38,681 nucleotides of DNA from Bacteroidota bacterium (GCA_947476825.1 CANJRV010000021.1:1-38681), one strand, 5' to 3'; counted from the stretch's first letter, positions 26,132-34,900 are shown. The notes: generated by a model not told the origin, from the letters alone. Program-made: numbers and translations.

Positions 26132-27046
26132 TTAAAGACTCATCTTGTCTAAAATACGTTCAAGATCATTGTCATTATAAAATTCAATGAGAATAGAACC
26201 CTTGCCATTTTTTTTACGATCCAATTTTATTTTGGTAGATAAATGTGATGCCATTTGATCTTCAATTTTTTTGTAGGCAATAGGCAATTCTTTTGTTTTT
26301 GGTATTTCTGTAGATCTATAATTTTTATTCTTAAGAATATTTTTTATTAGTTCTTCAGTCTTTCTTACCGAAAGTTGACGGGCGATGATGTCTTTGGCTG
26401 CAAACAATTGTTGTTCGATATGTTCCAACCCCAAAAGTGCACGTGCATGTCCCATACTGATTTCTTTATTTCTAACAGACACTTGAATAGAAGGGGGCAG
26501 GCGTAACAATCGAATATAATTGGTAACTGTGCTTCTTTCTTTCTTCATCCTATCCGCAACTTCTTCTTGTGTTAAATTGCATTCAGACATAAGGCGTTTA
26601 TAGGCAAGGCCAATTTCAATGGCATTCAAATTCTCTCGTTGTAGGTTTTCGATTAAACCCATCTCCAGAATTTCCTGATCATTGGCAATACGGATATAAG
26701 CAGGTATATCCAATAAGCCAGCTATTTTGGATGCTTTATAACGGCGTTCTCCTGAAATAAGTTGGTATTTTTTATTATTCAGTTTTACAACGGTTACAGG
26801 TTGAATAATATCGTGTAGTTTAATAGACTCAGCAAGTTCATTCAATGATACTTCATCAAATGTTCTACGTGGCTGATTCGGATTCACTTCAATGGAGGTC
26901 AACGGAATACGTGTGATACTTCCAATTAGGGCTTCATTATTTTGTTTGGCATCATTACCAAAAGAATCCACTTCGTCTTTTATATTTCCCAACAAGGCGC
27001 CTATGCCTTTTCCAATTTGTGACTTTGTAATTTGTTTATGACTCAT
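26132..27046 (-). CDS. parB: Chromosome-partitioning protein ParB
   Basis: CTP-dependent DNA clamp that loads at parS sites to organise and segregate origin regions. It has 304 residues. A Soj-interacting N-terminus (GKGIGALLGNI) precedes the ParB/Srx nuclease-like domain with ISGERRYKASKIAG and MGLIENLQRENLNAIE. The central helix-turn-helix for parS is LTQEEVADRMKKERSTVTNYI, followed by GHARALLGLEHIEQQ. The C-terminal dimerisation region is short. It overlaps parA by 11 bp, so translation is probably coupled. I looked for parS-like palindromes (TTTCACGTGAAA or similar) and saw none in the window. Confidence 0.96.
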   Translation of the reverse strand: MSHKQITKSQIGKGIGALLGNIKDEVDSFGNDAKQNNEALIGSITRIPLTSIEVNPNQPRRTFDEVSLNELAESIKLHDIIQPVTVVKLNNKKYQLISGERRYKASKIAGLLDIPAYIRIANDQEILEMGLIENLQRENLNAIEIGLAYKRLMSECNLTQEEVADRMKKERSTVTNYIRLLRLPPSIQVSVRNKEISMGHARALLGLEHIEQQLFAAKDIIARQLSVRKTEELIKNILKNKNYRSTEIPKTKELPIAYKKIEDQMASHLSTKIKLDRKKNGKGSILIEFYNDNDLERILDKMSL

Positions 27047-27854
27047 TTTCTTCTATTTCAATTATTTTATCTATATTTTTTATTTTGGTCATATCATTTC
27101 TTTGTAAAACTTCTTTTGCCAAATTCAAATAATTACGAGCTCCAGTGGACTCAGCATCGTACATCAATACAGGTTTGCCAAGGCTTGGCGCCTCTCCCAA
27201 TCGAGTGTTTCGATGAATAATGGTATGAAAAACGGAATCTTCAAAATGATTTTTGACTTCTTCAACCACTTGATTAGATAATCGTAATCGACCATCATAC
27301 ATTGTCATCAGTATACCTTCTATCGCTAAATTTTTATTTAATCGAGACTGAACAATTTTAATCGTGTTCAATAATTTGCCCAAGCCTTCTAAAGCAAAAA
27401 ATTCACATTGAACAGGAATAATGACACTATCGCTTGCTGTTAGCGCATTTAAGGTTATTAATCCTAATGAAGGGGAACAATCAATGATTAGAAAATCGTA
27501 TTCATCTCTAATTTCAGAAAGAACTCGTTCTAATTTTTTTTCTCTATTGGGGTGATTTATTAATTCAATTTCAGCACCAACAAGATCTAAATGAGAAGGT
27601 AACAGAAAAAGATTTGGTGTTTCGGTTTCTAAAATAACTTGCTTAACAGGAACATCATTTACCAAACTATCATAAACACTGAGTTGTACATTTCGCAAGT
27701 CGAAACCGTTACCAGTAGTAGAGTTAGCTTGAGGGTCACCATCAATTAATAAAGTTTTATAATCTAATACAGCAAGACTGCATGCTAAATTTATAGCTGT
27801 GGTTGTTTTCCCGACACCACCTTTTTGATTTGCAATCGAAATAATTTTTCCCAT
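27036..27854 (-). CDS. parA: Chromosome-partitioning ATPase ParA
   Basis: Walker-type ATPase that forms DNA-bound dimers and drives segregation of ParB-parS complexes. It has 272 residues with a deviant Walker A KGGVGKTT (11-18, with the signature second Lys), Walker A' LIDGDPQANST, Walker B FLIIDCSPSLG, and the later IIHRNTRLGEAPSLGKPV segment typical of chromosomal Soj/ParA. The start MGKIISIANQKGGVG is standard. It heads the parA-parB-DUF5683-dapB cluster; its stop overlaps the parB start by 11 bp. Confidence 0.97.
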   Translation of the reverse strand: MGKIISIANQKGGVGKTTTAINLACSLAVLDYKTLLIDGDPQANSTTGNGFDLRNVQLSVYDSLVNDVPVKQVILETETPNLFLLPSHLDLVGAEIELINHPNREKKLERVLSEIRDEYDFLIIDCSPSLGLITLNALTASDSVIIPVQCEFFALEGLGKLLNTIKIVQSRLNKNLAIEGILMTMYDGRLRLSNQVVEEVKNHFEDSVFHTIIHRNTRLGEAPSLGKPVLMYDAESTGARNYLNLAKEVLQRNDMTKIKNIDKIIEIEENES

Positions 27855-27958
27855 CAGCTACAAAAATGCTACATATAAGTGGGAAAAAGAATTTTTTTTA
27901 TACACGTTTCCTATAAAAGAGGAATATTAAATAGAAGACAGACAATTAAATCTTTACC

Positions 27959-29050
27959 TTAATTGTACACTTTTACCACGCAGATATAAGGTTGGATTTT
28001 CTTCACTTGTTGCGTTCGTGTCTGTCCTTTGATTTCTGAAGTATTGATACCATTTGATTCGAAGTCACTTGGAAGAGTTTTGCATAAACTCAGTAAAGAT
28101 TGCGTTTTAATGGCAAATGTGACGCCTTCGGTTTGTGATTGTTTTCCTGAAATGATGCCTACTACATTACCAGATTCATCTAAAATGGGTGCGCCACTTA
28201 CACCTGGACCAGAAGGTAATTCAAGTTGAAAACGATTGCTGTCTCCTTCAAAACCAGTGGTAGAGCTGATATATCCTTCATTGTACACAATATCATTTTT
28301 TGGATAGCCAAGTGAGTAGATACGTTGAGCGATATTGGGATTAGATTTTCGAATAGAATAAGGCACTTTATCATGGAAGGAAAAGTCACTTTCATTAATT
28401 TTCAAAATGGCTAAATCGTTGATTTCATCTGTTGCGACTACTTCACTTGGGTGACCAACATTATCATTTGTGAAAACAAATATTTTTGAAAAGCCATCTA
28501 TAACATGTAAGTTAGTTACAAGATAACCACTATTATTCAAGGCAAATCCAGTACCCGAATATTTTGATGGATAATCAGGGATTGCAGCTGATTTCTTTTT
28601 TAAATTACCCACTTCATTTTTAATATCGCCTTGGTTTTTTTTGATGGAATTGATTTCTTTGCTCACAAGTCTCAAAGTTTCATAAACTCCTTTAGTATCA
28701 TGTTTATAAATAGATCGTACCGTAATAAATGTAAAAACAGAAGCGATTAACGCTACGCAGGCAGCTACGGAAGCGGTTCGCCAGTACTTATTCACATGAA
28801 GTTTGAGTTGGGTAAATAAAACAACAGTATGGCTTCTATGTTGGTGATGAAAAGTACTTAATGAATCATGGATAAATTGTCTACTTTGTTGATGATCAAA
28901 TGAATGCAATAAAATTTGATATTCATGCACCGATTTTGCTAAAGCAGGGTTTTTGGCAATCTCTTGTTCAAAATAATAACATTCCTTTTCATCCATTAGA
29001 TCAAGGCAATATTTTTCTATTTGCTCGTAGATGTTAGCATTTTCGTTCAT
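27959..29050 (-). CDS. Membrane-anchored trypsin-like protease with anti-sigma-like N-terminus
   Basis: A 363-residue two-faced protein. Residues 1-75 are cytoplasmic: short acidic helices (YEQIEKYCLDLMDEKECYYF, then EQEIAKNPALAKSVHEYQ) like the N-termini of membrane anti-sigma factors in this phylum. One membrane helix (about 94-112) follows, then a probable coiled coil (about 121-153). The periplasmic domain (about 162-320) is a chymotrypsin/HtrA-type serine protease with its triad complete: His182 in TNLHVIDG, Asp212 in NDLAIL and Ser285 in GPGVSGAPIL. No PDZ domain is seen. It overlaps the upstream ECF sigma gene by 17 bp, so the pair is almost certainly translated together. A role in controlling that sigma factor through a periplasmic proteolytic activity is inference. 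Confidence 0.85.
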   Translation of the reverse strand: MNENANIYEQIEKYCLDLMDEKECYYFEQEIAKNPALAKSVHEYQILLHSFDHQQSRQFIHDSLSTFHHQHRSHTVVLFTQLKLHVNKYWRTASVAACVALIASVFTFITVRSIYKHDTKGVYETLRLVSKEINSIKKNQGDIKNEVGNLKKKSAAIPDYPSKYSGTGFALNNSGYLVTNLHVIDGFSKIFVFTNDNVGHPSEVVATDEINDLAILKINESDFSFHDKVPYSIRKSNPNIAQRIYSLGYPKNDIVYNEGYISSTTGFEGDSNRFQLELPSGPGVSGAPILDESGNVVGIISGKQSQTEGVTFAIKTQSLLSLCKTLPSDFESNGINTSEIKGQTRTQQVKKIQPYICVVKVYN

Positions 29051-29636
29051 TCTTTTCTTTTAATTCAGGTTCGTTAAAAAACATTTTTCTTAAGCGATTG
29101 AGACATTTATACTTCTGTGTTTTGGCATTTTCGGGATTGGTATATCCAAATTCAATAGCAATGTTTTGCATACTTTTATTGTCTATATAAAAAGCTTTTA
29201 ATATCCCATTGCAAGGATCTCCAATTTGCTCAAAGCACTTCGTCAATTTCGATACATTATTTTCAAATTCTAAAAATTGATCAATATCGTCATCAATACG
29301 AATATTCTCCTCCATATTATCATGTAATACAGAGAAGGATTGCTTTTTCAATTTGGAAAGCTTCTTTAACCAAAGATGTTTGGCAATTGCAATTAAATAA
29401 GTAGATAATTTACAGGATAGCTGTAAATTATTTGCTTTCGCCTTTTCATAAAGAATAGTAACACTGTCTTGAAATATATCAAAAGCATCGTCTACCGATC
29501 CATTCATTTTAAAGACCATCTTTTCGATAGCCGGATAATAGGACGAATATATTTGACCAATTGCTTTTGAATCCCCTTCTGCCAAAGAACTAATTAAAAC
29601 CTCATCGCTCACTATGTGTAGAGAATTATCTTTCAT
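29034..29636 (-). CDS. ECF-type RNA polymerase sigma factor (protease-linked)
   Basis: A 200-residue sigma-70 family protein. Region 2: AIGQIYSSYYPAIEKMVFKMNGSVDDAFDIFQDSV, then STYLIAIAKHLWLKKLSKLKK. Region 4 is weaker but recognisable: PCNGILKAFYIDNKSMQNIAIEFGY, then NAKTQKYKCLNRLRKMF (about 143-188). Regions 2 and 4 are joined by an acidic linker (NIRIDDDIDQFLEFENN). The Lys/Glu-rich C-terminus overlaps the start of the protease gene. It is divergent from the small lipoprotein gene at 29829, and its regulon is unknown. It is less canonical in region 4 than the other ECF factor in the window. Confidence 0.87.
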   Translation of the reverse strand: MKDNSLHIVSDEVLISSLAEGDSKAIGQIYSSYYPAIEKMVFKMNGSVDDAFDIFQDSVTILYEKAKANNLQLSCKLSTYLIAIAKHLWLKKLSKLKKQSFSVLHDNMEENIRIDDDIDQFLEFENNVSKLTKCFEQIGDPCNGILKAFYIDNKSMQNIAIEFGYTNPENAKTQKYKCLNRLRKMFFNEPELKEKNERKC

Positions 29637-29828
29637 TAATACTTGTTCTTTGCTTTAGTAACCCAAAAGTCGATTAAAAAGTTGAGATATTCAGAAATGA
29701 TTGTGGTTATTAATAATTATAGAGGCCGTTTACTACCTTATTCAAATTTATTTTAAAAAAAAATAAAAACATTGGGTTACCTTTTTTTAAAACAGACACT
29801 AATAGGCAAACAATTAAAAATTTAAAAA

Positions 29829-30047
29829 ATGAAAAATTTAGTAAAAATTTCAATCTTTGCTCTAGCATTAGGTTTCTTCGCTTCTTGTGGCGATTCTTCA
29901 ACTCCAGCTGCTGAAACTACAACTCCAGCTACTGAAGCTACTCCAGCTCCAGCTACTGAAGCTGCTCCAGCTCCAACAACTGACACAACTGCTGCTCCAG
30001 CTCCTGCTGCAGAAGCAACTGCTCCAGCTGCTGATACAACAAAATAA
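29829..30047 (+). CDS. Ala/Pro/Thr-rich small lipoprotein
   Basis: A 72-residue lipoprotein. The signal peptide with lipobox FFASC lipidates Cys20, and the remaining 50 residues are nearly all Ala, Pro, Thr and Glu in near-repeats (TPAPATEAAPAPTT and the like), ending in AADTTK. Two DTT sites fit the Bacteroidota O-glycosylation consensus D-S/T-hydrophobic/T, so it may be a glycosylated surface stalk or spacer; this is inference. The codons form short CCAGCT-type repeats that could slip. It has its own strong terminator and is divergent from the sigma gene. Confidence 0.7.
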   Translation: MKNLVKISIFALALGFFASCGDSSTPAAETTTPATEATPAPATEAAPAPTTDTTAAPAPAAEATAPAADTTK

Positions 30048-30069
30048 TAAGTTTAAACTTATCTAATAT

Positions 30070-30100
30070 AAAAAAACCGTCACATCGTGGCGGTTTTTTT
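30070..30100 (+). terminator. Intrinsic terminator after the small lipoprotein
   Basis: The stem AAACCGTCAC / GTGGCGGTTT (one G-T pair) with a short ATC loop is followed by a T run, 23 bp past the lipoprotein stop. It separates that gene from the rpsF operon promoter. Confidence 0.9.
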
Positions 30101-30110
30101 ATAAAAAGTG

Positions 30111-30141
30111 TTTGGCAATCTGAAATTATCGATTACCTTCG
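30111..30141 (+). promoter_or_regulatory. Promoter of the rpsF-rpsR-rplI operon
   Basis: TTTG (30111-30114), a 19-bp spacer, and TACCTTCG (30134-30141) match the Bacteroidota primary-sigma promoter TTTG / TAnnTTTG with one mismatch in the -7 box. The box is followed by a C-rich start region. The predicted start of transcription is around 30148, leaving a leader of about 90 nt. Confidence 0.72.
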
Positions 30142-30153
30142 CACCCCCGATTT

Positions 30154-30197
30154 TATCCGCTGCCACTTTTGTGGTATCCGAACTTAGTTTGCGGATA
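30154..30197 (+). promoter_or_regulatory. Candidate S6:S18 autoregulatory leader of rpsF operon
   Basis: An outer stem TATCCGC (30154-30160) / GCGGATA (30191-30197), a perfect 7-bp pair, encloses a hairpin CCAC-TTTT-GTGG (30163-30174) and a CCG-containing unpaired stretch (TATCCGAAC). Leaders bound by the S6:S18 complex upstream of rpsF are known in bacteria and mimic the 16S rRNA site around a CCG motif. The position, 40 bp before rpsF, and the CCG fit, but the exact consensus cannot be tested by eye. Confidence 0.5.
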
Positions 30198-30237
30198 GAA
30201 GGAATGTAAAAAATATTTATTAACTAAAACCAAAAAC

Positions 30238-30606
30238 ATGAGCAGTTACGAACTGATGGTCATCTTTACTCCTGTGCTCTCGAATGAAGAGTATAAGGTA
30301 GCGACCAAAAATTTAAAAAAATTGATTACCGACAATCAAGGTGAGGTAAGCAATGAAGACCTTTGGGGTCTTAAATCCTTCGCATATCCTATAGACAAAA
30401 AGACTACTGGTCTTTATTTAGTACTAGAGTATAATGCGCCAACTACTTTAAATGCGAAATTGCAAATCCAAATGAATAGAGATGAATCTATCATGCGATT
30501 TATGATTACGGCATTAGACAAGCATGCGGTTGCGTATAATGCACGTAAGCGTAGTGGTGAAAAAATAACGAAACAAGATTCTGTAACCGAAAAAGAAGAG
30601 GCATAG
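30238..30606 (+). CDS. rpsF: 30S ribosomal protein S6
   Basis: Small-subunit protein that binds 16S rRNA in the platform as a heterodimer with S18. It has 122 residues, with the ferredoxin-like S6 fold visible: YELMVIFTPVLSNEEY, LWGLKSFAYPIDKKTTGLYLVLEYNA, then RDESIMRFMITALDKHA. A short charged tail follows, ending KEEA. It is first in the rpsF-rpsR-rplI operon, 3 bp before rpsR. No ssb or priB gene lies between them. Confidence 0.98.
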   Translation: MSSYELMVIFTPVLSNEEYKVATKNLKKLITDNQGEVSNEDLWGLKSFAYPIDKKTTGLYLVLEYNAPTTLNAKLQIQMNRDESIMRFMITALDKHAVAYNARKRSGEKITKQDSVTEKEEA

Positions 30607-30609
30607 ATC

Positions 30610-30873
30610 ATGGCAAAAACAGATATAAAATACTTAGCTACCAATAGAGTAGAAGTACGTCAGAAAAAATATTGTCGTTTCAAGAAAATGGGCATCAAGT
30701 ATATTGACTACAAAGATGGTGAATTCTTGAAAAAATTTTTAAATGACCAAGGTAAATTATTACCACGCCGTATTACCGGCAACTCCATGAAATTTCAACG
30801 TAAAGTAGCTCAAGCTGTGAAGAAAGCACGACAAATGGCTATTTTACCTTTTGTAACTGACCTTTTAAAGTAA
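30610..30873 (+). CDS. rpsR: 30S ribosomal protein S18
   Basis: Small-subunit platform protein that partners with S6. It has 87 residues with the family core [20 protein letters not shown], then [17 protein letters not shown] and [19 protein letters not shown]. It carries a single Cys in the first strand and no zinc-binding set. Spacing is 3 bp to rpsF and 6 bp to rplI, so co-translation is likely. Confidence 0.98.
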   Translation: MAKTDIKYLATNRVEVRQKKYCRFKKMGIKYIDYKDGEFLKKFLNDQGKLLPRRITGNSMKFQRKVAQAVKKARQMAILPFVTDLLK

Positions 30874-30879
30874 AATAAT

Positions 30880-31326
30880 ATGCAAGTAATCTTAGTAAAA
30901 GATATGGACAATTTGGGCTCAGCTCAAGAAGTGGTAAACGTAAAGCCAGGTTATGCTCGTAATTACCTTATTCCACACAAATATGCAATTGAAGCATCTT
31001 CCTCTAACCTTAAAGTTGTTGAAGAAAAAAATAAAGTGAAGCAAAAGAAAGAAGCAGTGCTTTTGAAAGAAATTACGAAAGTGGCTGACATTCTTAAAGC
31101 ATCTCCTGTAAAAGTTGGTGCTAAGACTGGCACATCTGGTAAAATATTTGGATCTGTTACTTCTATCCAAATTGCTCGTTCAATTAGAGAGCAAAAAGGA
31201 TATGAAATTGACAGAAAACGAATTACTATCATTGATGACGTGAAGGAAATAGGTACTTATAAAGCAACTATTGACTTTGGTAATTCAAATGTGATTGAAA
31301 TAGACTTCGAAGTAGTTTCTGAATAA
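30880..31326 (+). CDS. rplI: 50S ribosomal protein L9
   Basis: Large-subunit protein that binds 23S rRNA at the L1 side and reaches across to neighbouring ribosomes. It has 148 residues. The N-terminal domain (MQVILVKDMDNLGSAQEVVNVKPGYARNYLIPHKYA) is joined by a long lysine-rich helix (about 45-75) to the C-terminal domain (GKIFGSVTSIQIARSI, then IDRKRITI and a final hydrophobic strand). It is last in the operon, with a terminator 30 bp downstream. Confidence 0.98.
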   Translation: MQVILVKDMDNLGSAQEVVNVKPGYARNYLIPHKYAIEASSSNLKVVEEKNKVKQKKEAVLLKEITKVADILKASPVKVGAKTGTSGKIFGSVTSIQIARSIREQKGYEIDRKRITIIDDVKEIGTYKATIDFGNSNVIEIDFEVVSE

Positions 31327-31355
31327 TCTTCTTAAACTTTTCCAATAAAAAAATC

Positions 31356-31387
31356 TAAAGCTCGGTAATTTTTTATCGAGCTTTTTA
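31356..31387 (+). terminator. Intrinsic terminator of the ribosomal-protein operon
   Basis: A long stem, AAAGCTCG (31357-31364) / CGAGCTTT (31377-31384), extended inward by GTAA/TTAT pairs around a T loop and followed by T residues. It sits 30 bp after the rplI stop. Confidence 0.85.
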
Positions 31388-31457
31388 TTATATATTTACA
31401 AACGATTTTATTTCAACTAAAATTTTCTAACATTTTTTCGCATTAAAAACTGTATTT

Positions 31458-34400
31458 ATGTTTAAAAAATTATTTATTCTATGCTTATTGACAATTGTAT
31501 TTTTTACAAAGTCGTATGCACAATATTGCTTGCCAACTTATTCTGTTGCTTGCACAAGTAATGATTTTATTAATAATGTCTCTACAACCGGTGGTATAGC
31601 AAATATTTCTAATCTAAATACTGGCTGTAATGGTGCTTCGCCAAATAATTATACGTTTTTTAATACAATGTCAGTATCCCAAATCCAAGGATTTAATTTT
31701 AATATTACCATGCAAAGCGGAACTTCATGGTCCCAAGGATTTCGTGTTTGGATTGATTGGAATCAAGATTTAGATTTTGATGACCTTGGAGAAGATGTAT
31801 TTGTTTCAGCTACCTCAGCAACAACGCCTTTTCTAGCAACAATAACAGTACCTGTAACTGCATTGCCAGGTCCAACTCGTATGCGTGTGATGTGTCGTTT
31901 CGCAACAGTTCCACTTCTTACTGATTATTGTAGTATCAATAATTCTTTTGGCGAAACTGAAGATTATATTATGGAAGTTATTCCTGCAACACCATGTGCT
32001 GGTATGCCAGTAGCAGGTTCTGCAACACCTGCAACAACTACAGTTTGTGTAAATCAAACCGTAAACTTGGGATTAACAGGTGCTACCTATGCTGGTCAAC
32101 AAAGCTATCAATGGCAACAATCTACCAATGGTGGTACCAGTTGGTCAAATGCAGTTGGTGGATTTGGTGCGACTTCTCCTGGTTATCTTACTCCTCCATT
32201 AACCACGAGTATTATGTATCGAATGATTATGATTTGTAATAATAGTGGACTTGCTGATACTTCGAATGTTTCATCTATCACCGTTTCAGGCCCATCCTAT
32301 GCAGCTTTACCTTACACACAAGACTTTGAAAATTGGATTAGTTTTTGTGGAACAAATGATGTTCCTGATGATTACCATTGGTCAAATACACCAAGTTCAG
32401 GTAATAATTCTTGGAGAAGAAATGATGACGGTGCAAGCGCAAGTTGGACTAACATAACATGGGGTGCTTATTATCCGGTTTATAGTACTGGATTACATTC
32501 GGCAAGATTTCATTCTTATAACACAAGTAGTACAGGAGACCTAGATGTATATGTCGATTGCAGTTCGCAAGTGGGAACGAAAACTTTATTCTTTGATTAT
32601 ATTAATGACAATAGTGCTGGATTTGGATTTGATTATTTGGAGGTTTTACTTTCCACAGACGGAGGTGTAACCTATACTCCTCAAGGAACCTTCTATGGTT
32701 CTACTATGTGGCAAAATTTCTCATTAAGTATCAATTCTAATACCCCTAATACAATTGTGAGATTTAGAGGTCATGGCGATTATCAATATGATACCGATTT
32801 TGGAATAGATAATATCTCTGTTCTTTCACCTTGCCTTGGCACACCTAATGCTGGCGTTATTGCTAATGTTACACCATGTGCTAATATTCCATTTAATCTT
32901 TATTTAACTGGTAGTACATTGGCTGGAGGTTTAATCTATACTTGGGAAAGTGCACCAACAAGTACCGGTCCTTGGACATTGGTAAATTTGACTGCAGGGC
33001 CAATGGTGAATACCACTGTACCAGGGACAACATTCTTTAGATGTATTGTTAATTGCACCACTAGTGGTATTGATGATACGACACCTGTTCAACAAATAGA
33101 TTTAGCTAGTTTTTATTATTGCTATTGCCAATCACAATCTATGCCGACTACTATTTCTCAGAATATTGGAAATGTAAAATTATATAACGCACAAAATGTT
33201 CTTATCCTTGATAATGGCATAGCAACACCTTTATTAAATAATTTCAGCCCTATATTTTTAAATTCAAATTTTACCAATTTAACACCAACCAATATCTTCC
33301 CTGATTCTACATTTACTTTTGAAACAACTTGTTTTGGTCAATTTGGATTTTTTTATAATGGTTTTGCTAAAGCATACATTGATTTTAATCGTGATGGTAC
33401 TTATGACCCATTGTTAGAGGTTGTAGCAAGTGGTGTAGTTAATCCGCCGCTTCAGTCCATGACAAGTCCTTTTACAGTACCTAGTAACGCACAATTTGGC
33501 ATTACTGGAATGCGTGTCATTTATGAAATTTTTGGAACTTCAAGTTCTATTAACCCTTGTGGTACTTATGGCGATGGTGAAACAGAAGATTATCTTGTGT
33601 ATATTTCATTGCCACCTTGTAATACACCACCTAATGCTGGATTTGCAACTATCAGTGATACTGTAACTTGCCCTGGGTATTCTGTATTTTTACAAGATAC
33701 AACACATGATGTTACATTTATGGGGCTAAGTCAAAATTGGCAGTTTTCTACAGATGGTATAAACTACTCTGATATTCCTGGTGCAACCTTAGATACAATT
33801 ACATTTATAGTTAATTCTACCACTTGGTTTAGATTTAGGAGTACATGTAATGGTGTTTCAAATGGGTATTCAAATATTAATAAAGTATCTATGAGTCCTC
33901 CTTATGCATGTTATGGCCAAAGCCAAGCTGTTGGTGGAATTTTAGATACAAGTGATGTGGGTGCCTTTATGATAGTGGATAATAATACCAATAATAACAT
34001 ATATGCATTTATTGCCGGTGGTCCACATTTAAATAATCCACTTGCGGTCAAAAAAAGAACAGATTATACAACGACTGCCATTTTAGATTTATATTCAGAT
34101 AGTACCTATAAAGTATCATTCTATGATATTATGAAAGGTCCAGTTCATTCTGATGCTAGGGTGACTATGTTTATAGATTATAATAACAATCAAGTGTATG
34201 ACATACCTTCTGAAAGAGTATTTTCTGGACTTGCAGATGTATCAAACTTTTACTTGAATGGCACATTCACAACACCAGTAACCCCAGCGGTAAATGTAGC
34301 TACAGGTTTGCGCGTAATTCTAAATAATGATTTGGCACCGAATGCAGCTTCTGATAATGGAGTAGGCCTATATACTTCTGGTGAAACAGAAGATTATTTA

Positions 34401-34706
34401 GTACGATTCAAATACAAACAACTCATTCCATTGCATGTTGAAGATACCTATGCCATTGAAAATGTAGGCATCTATCCAAACCCAACATCAGGAATTTTAT
34501 ATGTAGGCTTAGATACTAAAGAAACTACTGATCTTGATATTTCTATCATGAGTATTACTGGTGCTACACTAAATCAAAAATATTTTAGTAAAGTGAATGG
34601 AAGTTTTGTTACTGAATTTGATTTGGCTAAATATGCTAAAGGAATTTATATGATTAAAATAGCTTCTGATAAAGGTACATTTGTACGACGAGCTGTTGTG
34701 GAATAA
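31458..34706 (+). CDS. Large GEVED-domain surface protein with T9SS type A sorting domain
   Basis: A 1082-residue exported protein with a signal peptide 1-21 (ending KSYAQ). It shows three GEVED-type domains, each with a calcium-loop-like strand (IDWNQDLDFDD near residue 100, IDFNRDGTYD near 640, IDYNNNQVYD near 910) and a closing GETEDY (near 170, 710 and 980). Between the first and second lie an Ig-like domain (about 180-270) and a MAM/jelly-roll-like lectin domain (about 290-450, with FGIDNISVLSP); the second and third are separated by another Ig-like domain. The last 75 residues (from VGIYPNPTSG, ending KIASDKGTFVRRAVVE) are a T9SS type A sorting domain. This is the pattern of cell-surface adhesins and carbohydrate binders. 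No catalytic motif is seen. It has its own terminator. Confidence 0.87.
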   Translation: MFKKLFILCLLTIVFFTKSYAQYCLPTYSVACTSNDFINNVSTTGGIANISNLNTGCNGASPNNYTFFNTMSVSQIQGFNFNITMQSGTSWSQGFRVWIDWNQDLDFDDLGEDVFVSATSATTPFLATITVPVTALPGPTRMRVMCRFATVPLLTDYCSINNSFGETEDYIMEVIPATPCAGMPVAGSATPATTTVCVNQTVNLGLTGATYAGQQSYQWQQSTNGGTSWSNAVGGFGATSPGYLTPPLTTSIMYRMIMICNNSGLADTSNVSSITVSGPSYAALPYTQDFENWISFCGTNDVPDDYHWSNTPSSGNNSWRRNDDGASASWTNITWGAYYPVYSTGLHSARFHSYNTSSTGDLDVYVDCSSQVGTKTLFFDYINDNSAGFGFDYLEVLLSTDGGVTYTPQGTFYGSTMWQNFSLSINSNTPNTIVRFRGHGDYQYDTDFGIDNISVLSPCLGTPNAGVIANVTPCANIPFNLYLTGSTLAGGLIYTWESAPTSTGPWTLVNLTAGPMVNTTVPGTTFFRCIVNCTTSGIDDTTPVQQIDLASFYYCYCQSQSMPTTISQNIGNVKLYNAQNVLILDNGIATPLLNNFSPIFLNSNFTNLTPTNIFPDSTFTFETTCFGQFGFFYNGFAKAYIDFNRDGTYDPLLEVVASGVVNPPLQSMTSPFTVPSNAQFGITGMRVIYEIFGTSSSINPCGTYGDGETEDYLVYISLPPCNTPPNAGFATISDTVTCPGYSVFLQDTTHDVTFMGLSQNWQFSTDGINYSDIPGATLDTITFIVNSTTWFRFRSTCNGVSNGYSNINKVSMSPPYACYGQSQAVGGILDTSDVGAFMIVDNNTNNNIYAFIAGGPHLNNPLAVKKRTDYTTTAILDLYSDSTYKVSFYDIMKGPVHSDARVTMFIDYNNNQVYDIPSERVFSGLADVSNFYLNGTFTTPVTPAVNVATGLRVILNNDLAPNAASDNGVGLYTSGETEDYLVRFKYKQLIPLHVEDTYAIENVGIYPNPTSGILYVGLDTKETTDLDISIMSITGATLNQKYFSKVNGSFVTEFDLAKYAKGIYMIKIASDKGTFVRRAVVE

Positions 34707-34724
34707 TTAATTTTTTAAATGAAT

Positions 34725-34756
34725 AAAAGACTACTCATTAGGGTAGTCTTTTTTAT
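34725..34756 (+). terminator. Intrinsic terminator after the GEVED protein
   Basis: The stem AAAAGACTAC (34725-34734) / GTAGTCTTTT (34743-34752) with an 8-base loop and a T run lies just past the stop at 34706. Confidence 0.9.
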
Positions 34757-34878
34757 GTAAAGCCGTTTTATTTGAAATTATTTTGCAATGGAACTCTTGC
34801 ATTTAATAAAAAAATAGGATTGCTTAAGGTAAATAATTCTCCTGGTTTTTTGAACGTAAAAATTTAATTATAAAAAAC

Positions 34879-34886
34879 TACTTTTG
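34879..34886 (+). promoter_or_regulatory. Candidate -7 box for the GH3 fusion gene
   Basis: TACTTTTG is an exact match to TAnnTTTG, 14 bp before the ATG at 34901. A TTTTTTG sequence upstream is about 26 bp away, too far for a normal -33, so the call is tentative. Confidence 0.4.
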
Positions 34887-34900
34887 GGCAAAATTCTATC

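Noticed and set aside
26132-27854. A parS site near parAB.
   Set aside because: I looked for CACGTG-centred palindromes in and around the genes and found none that fit.
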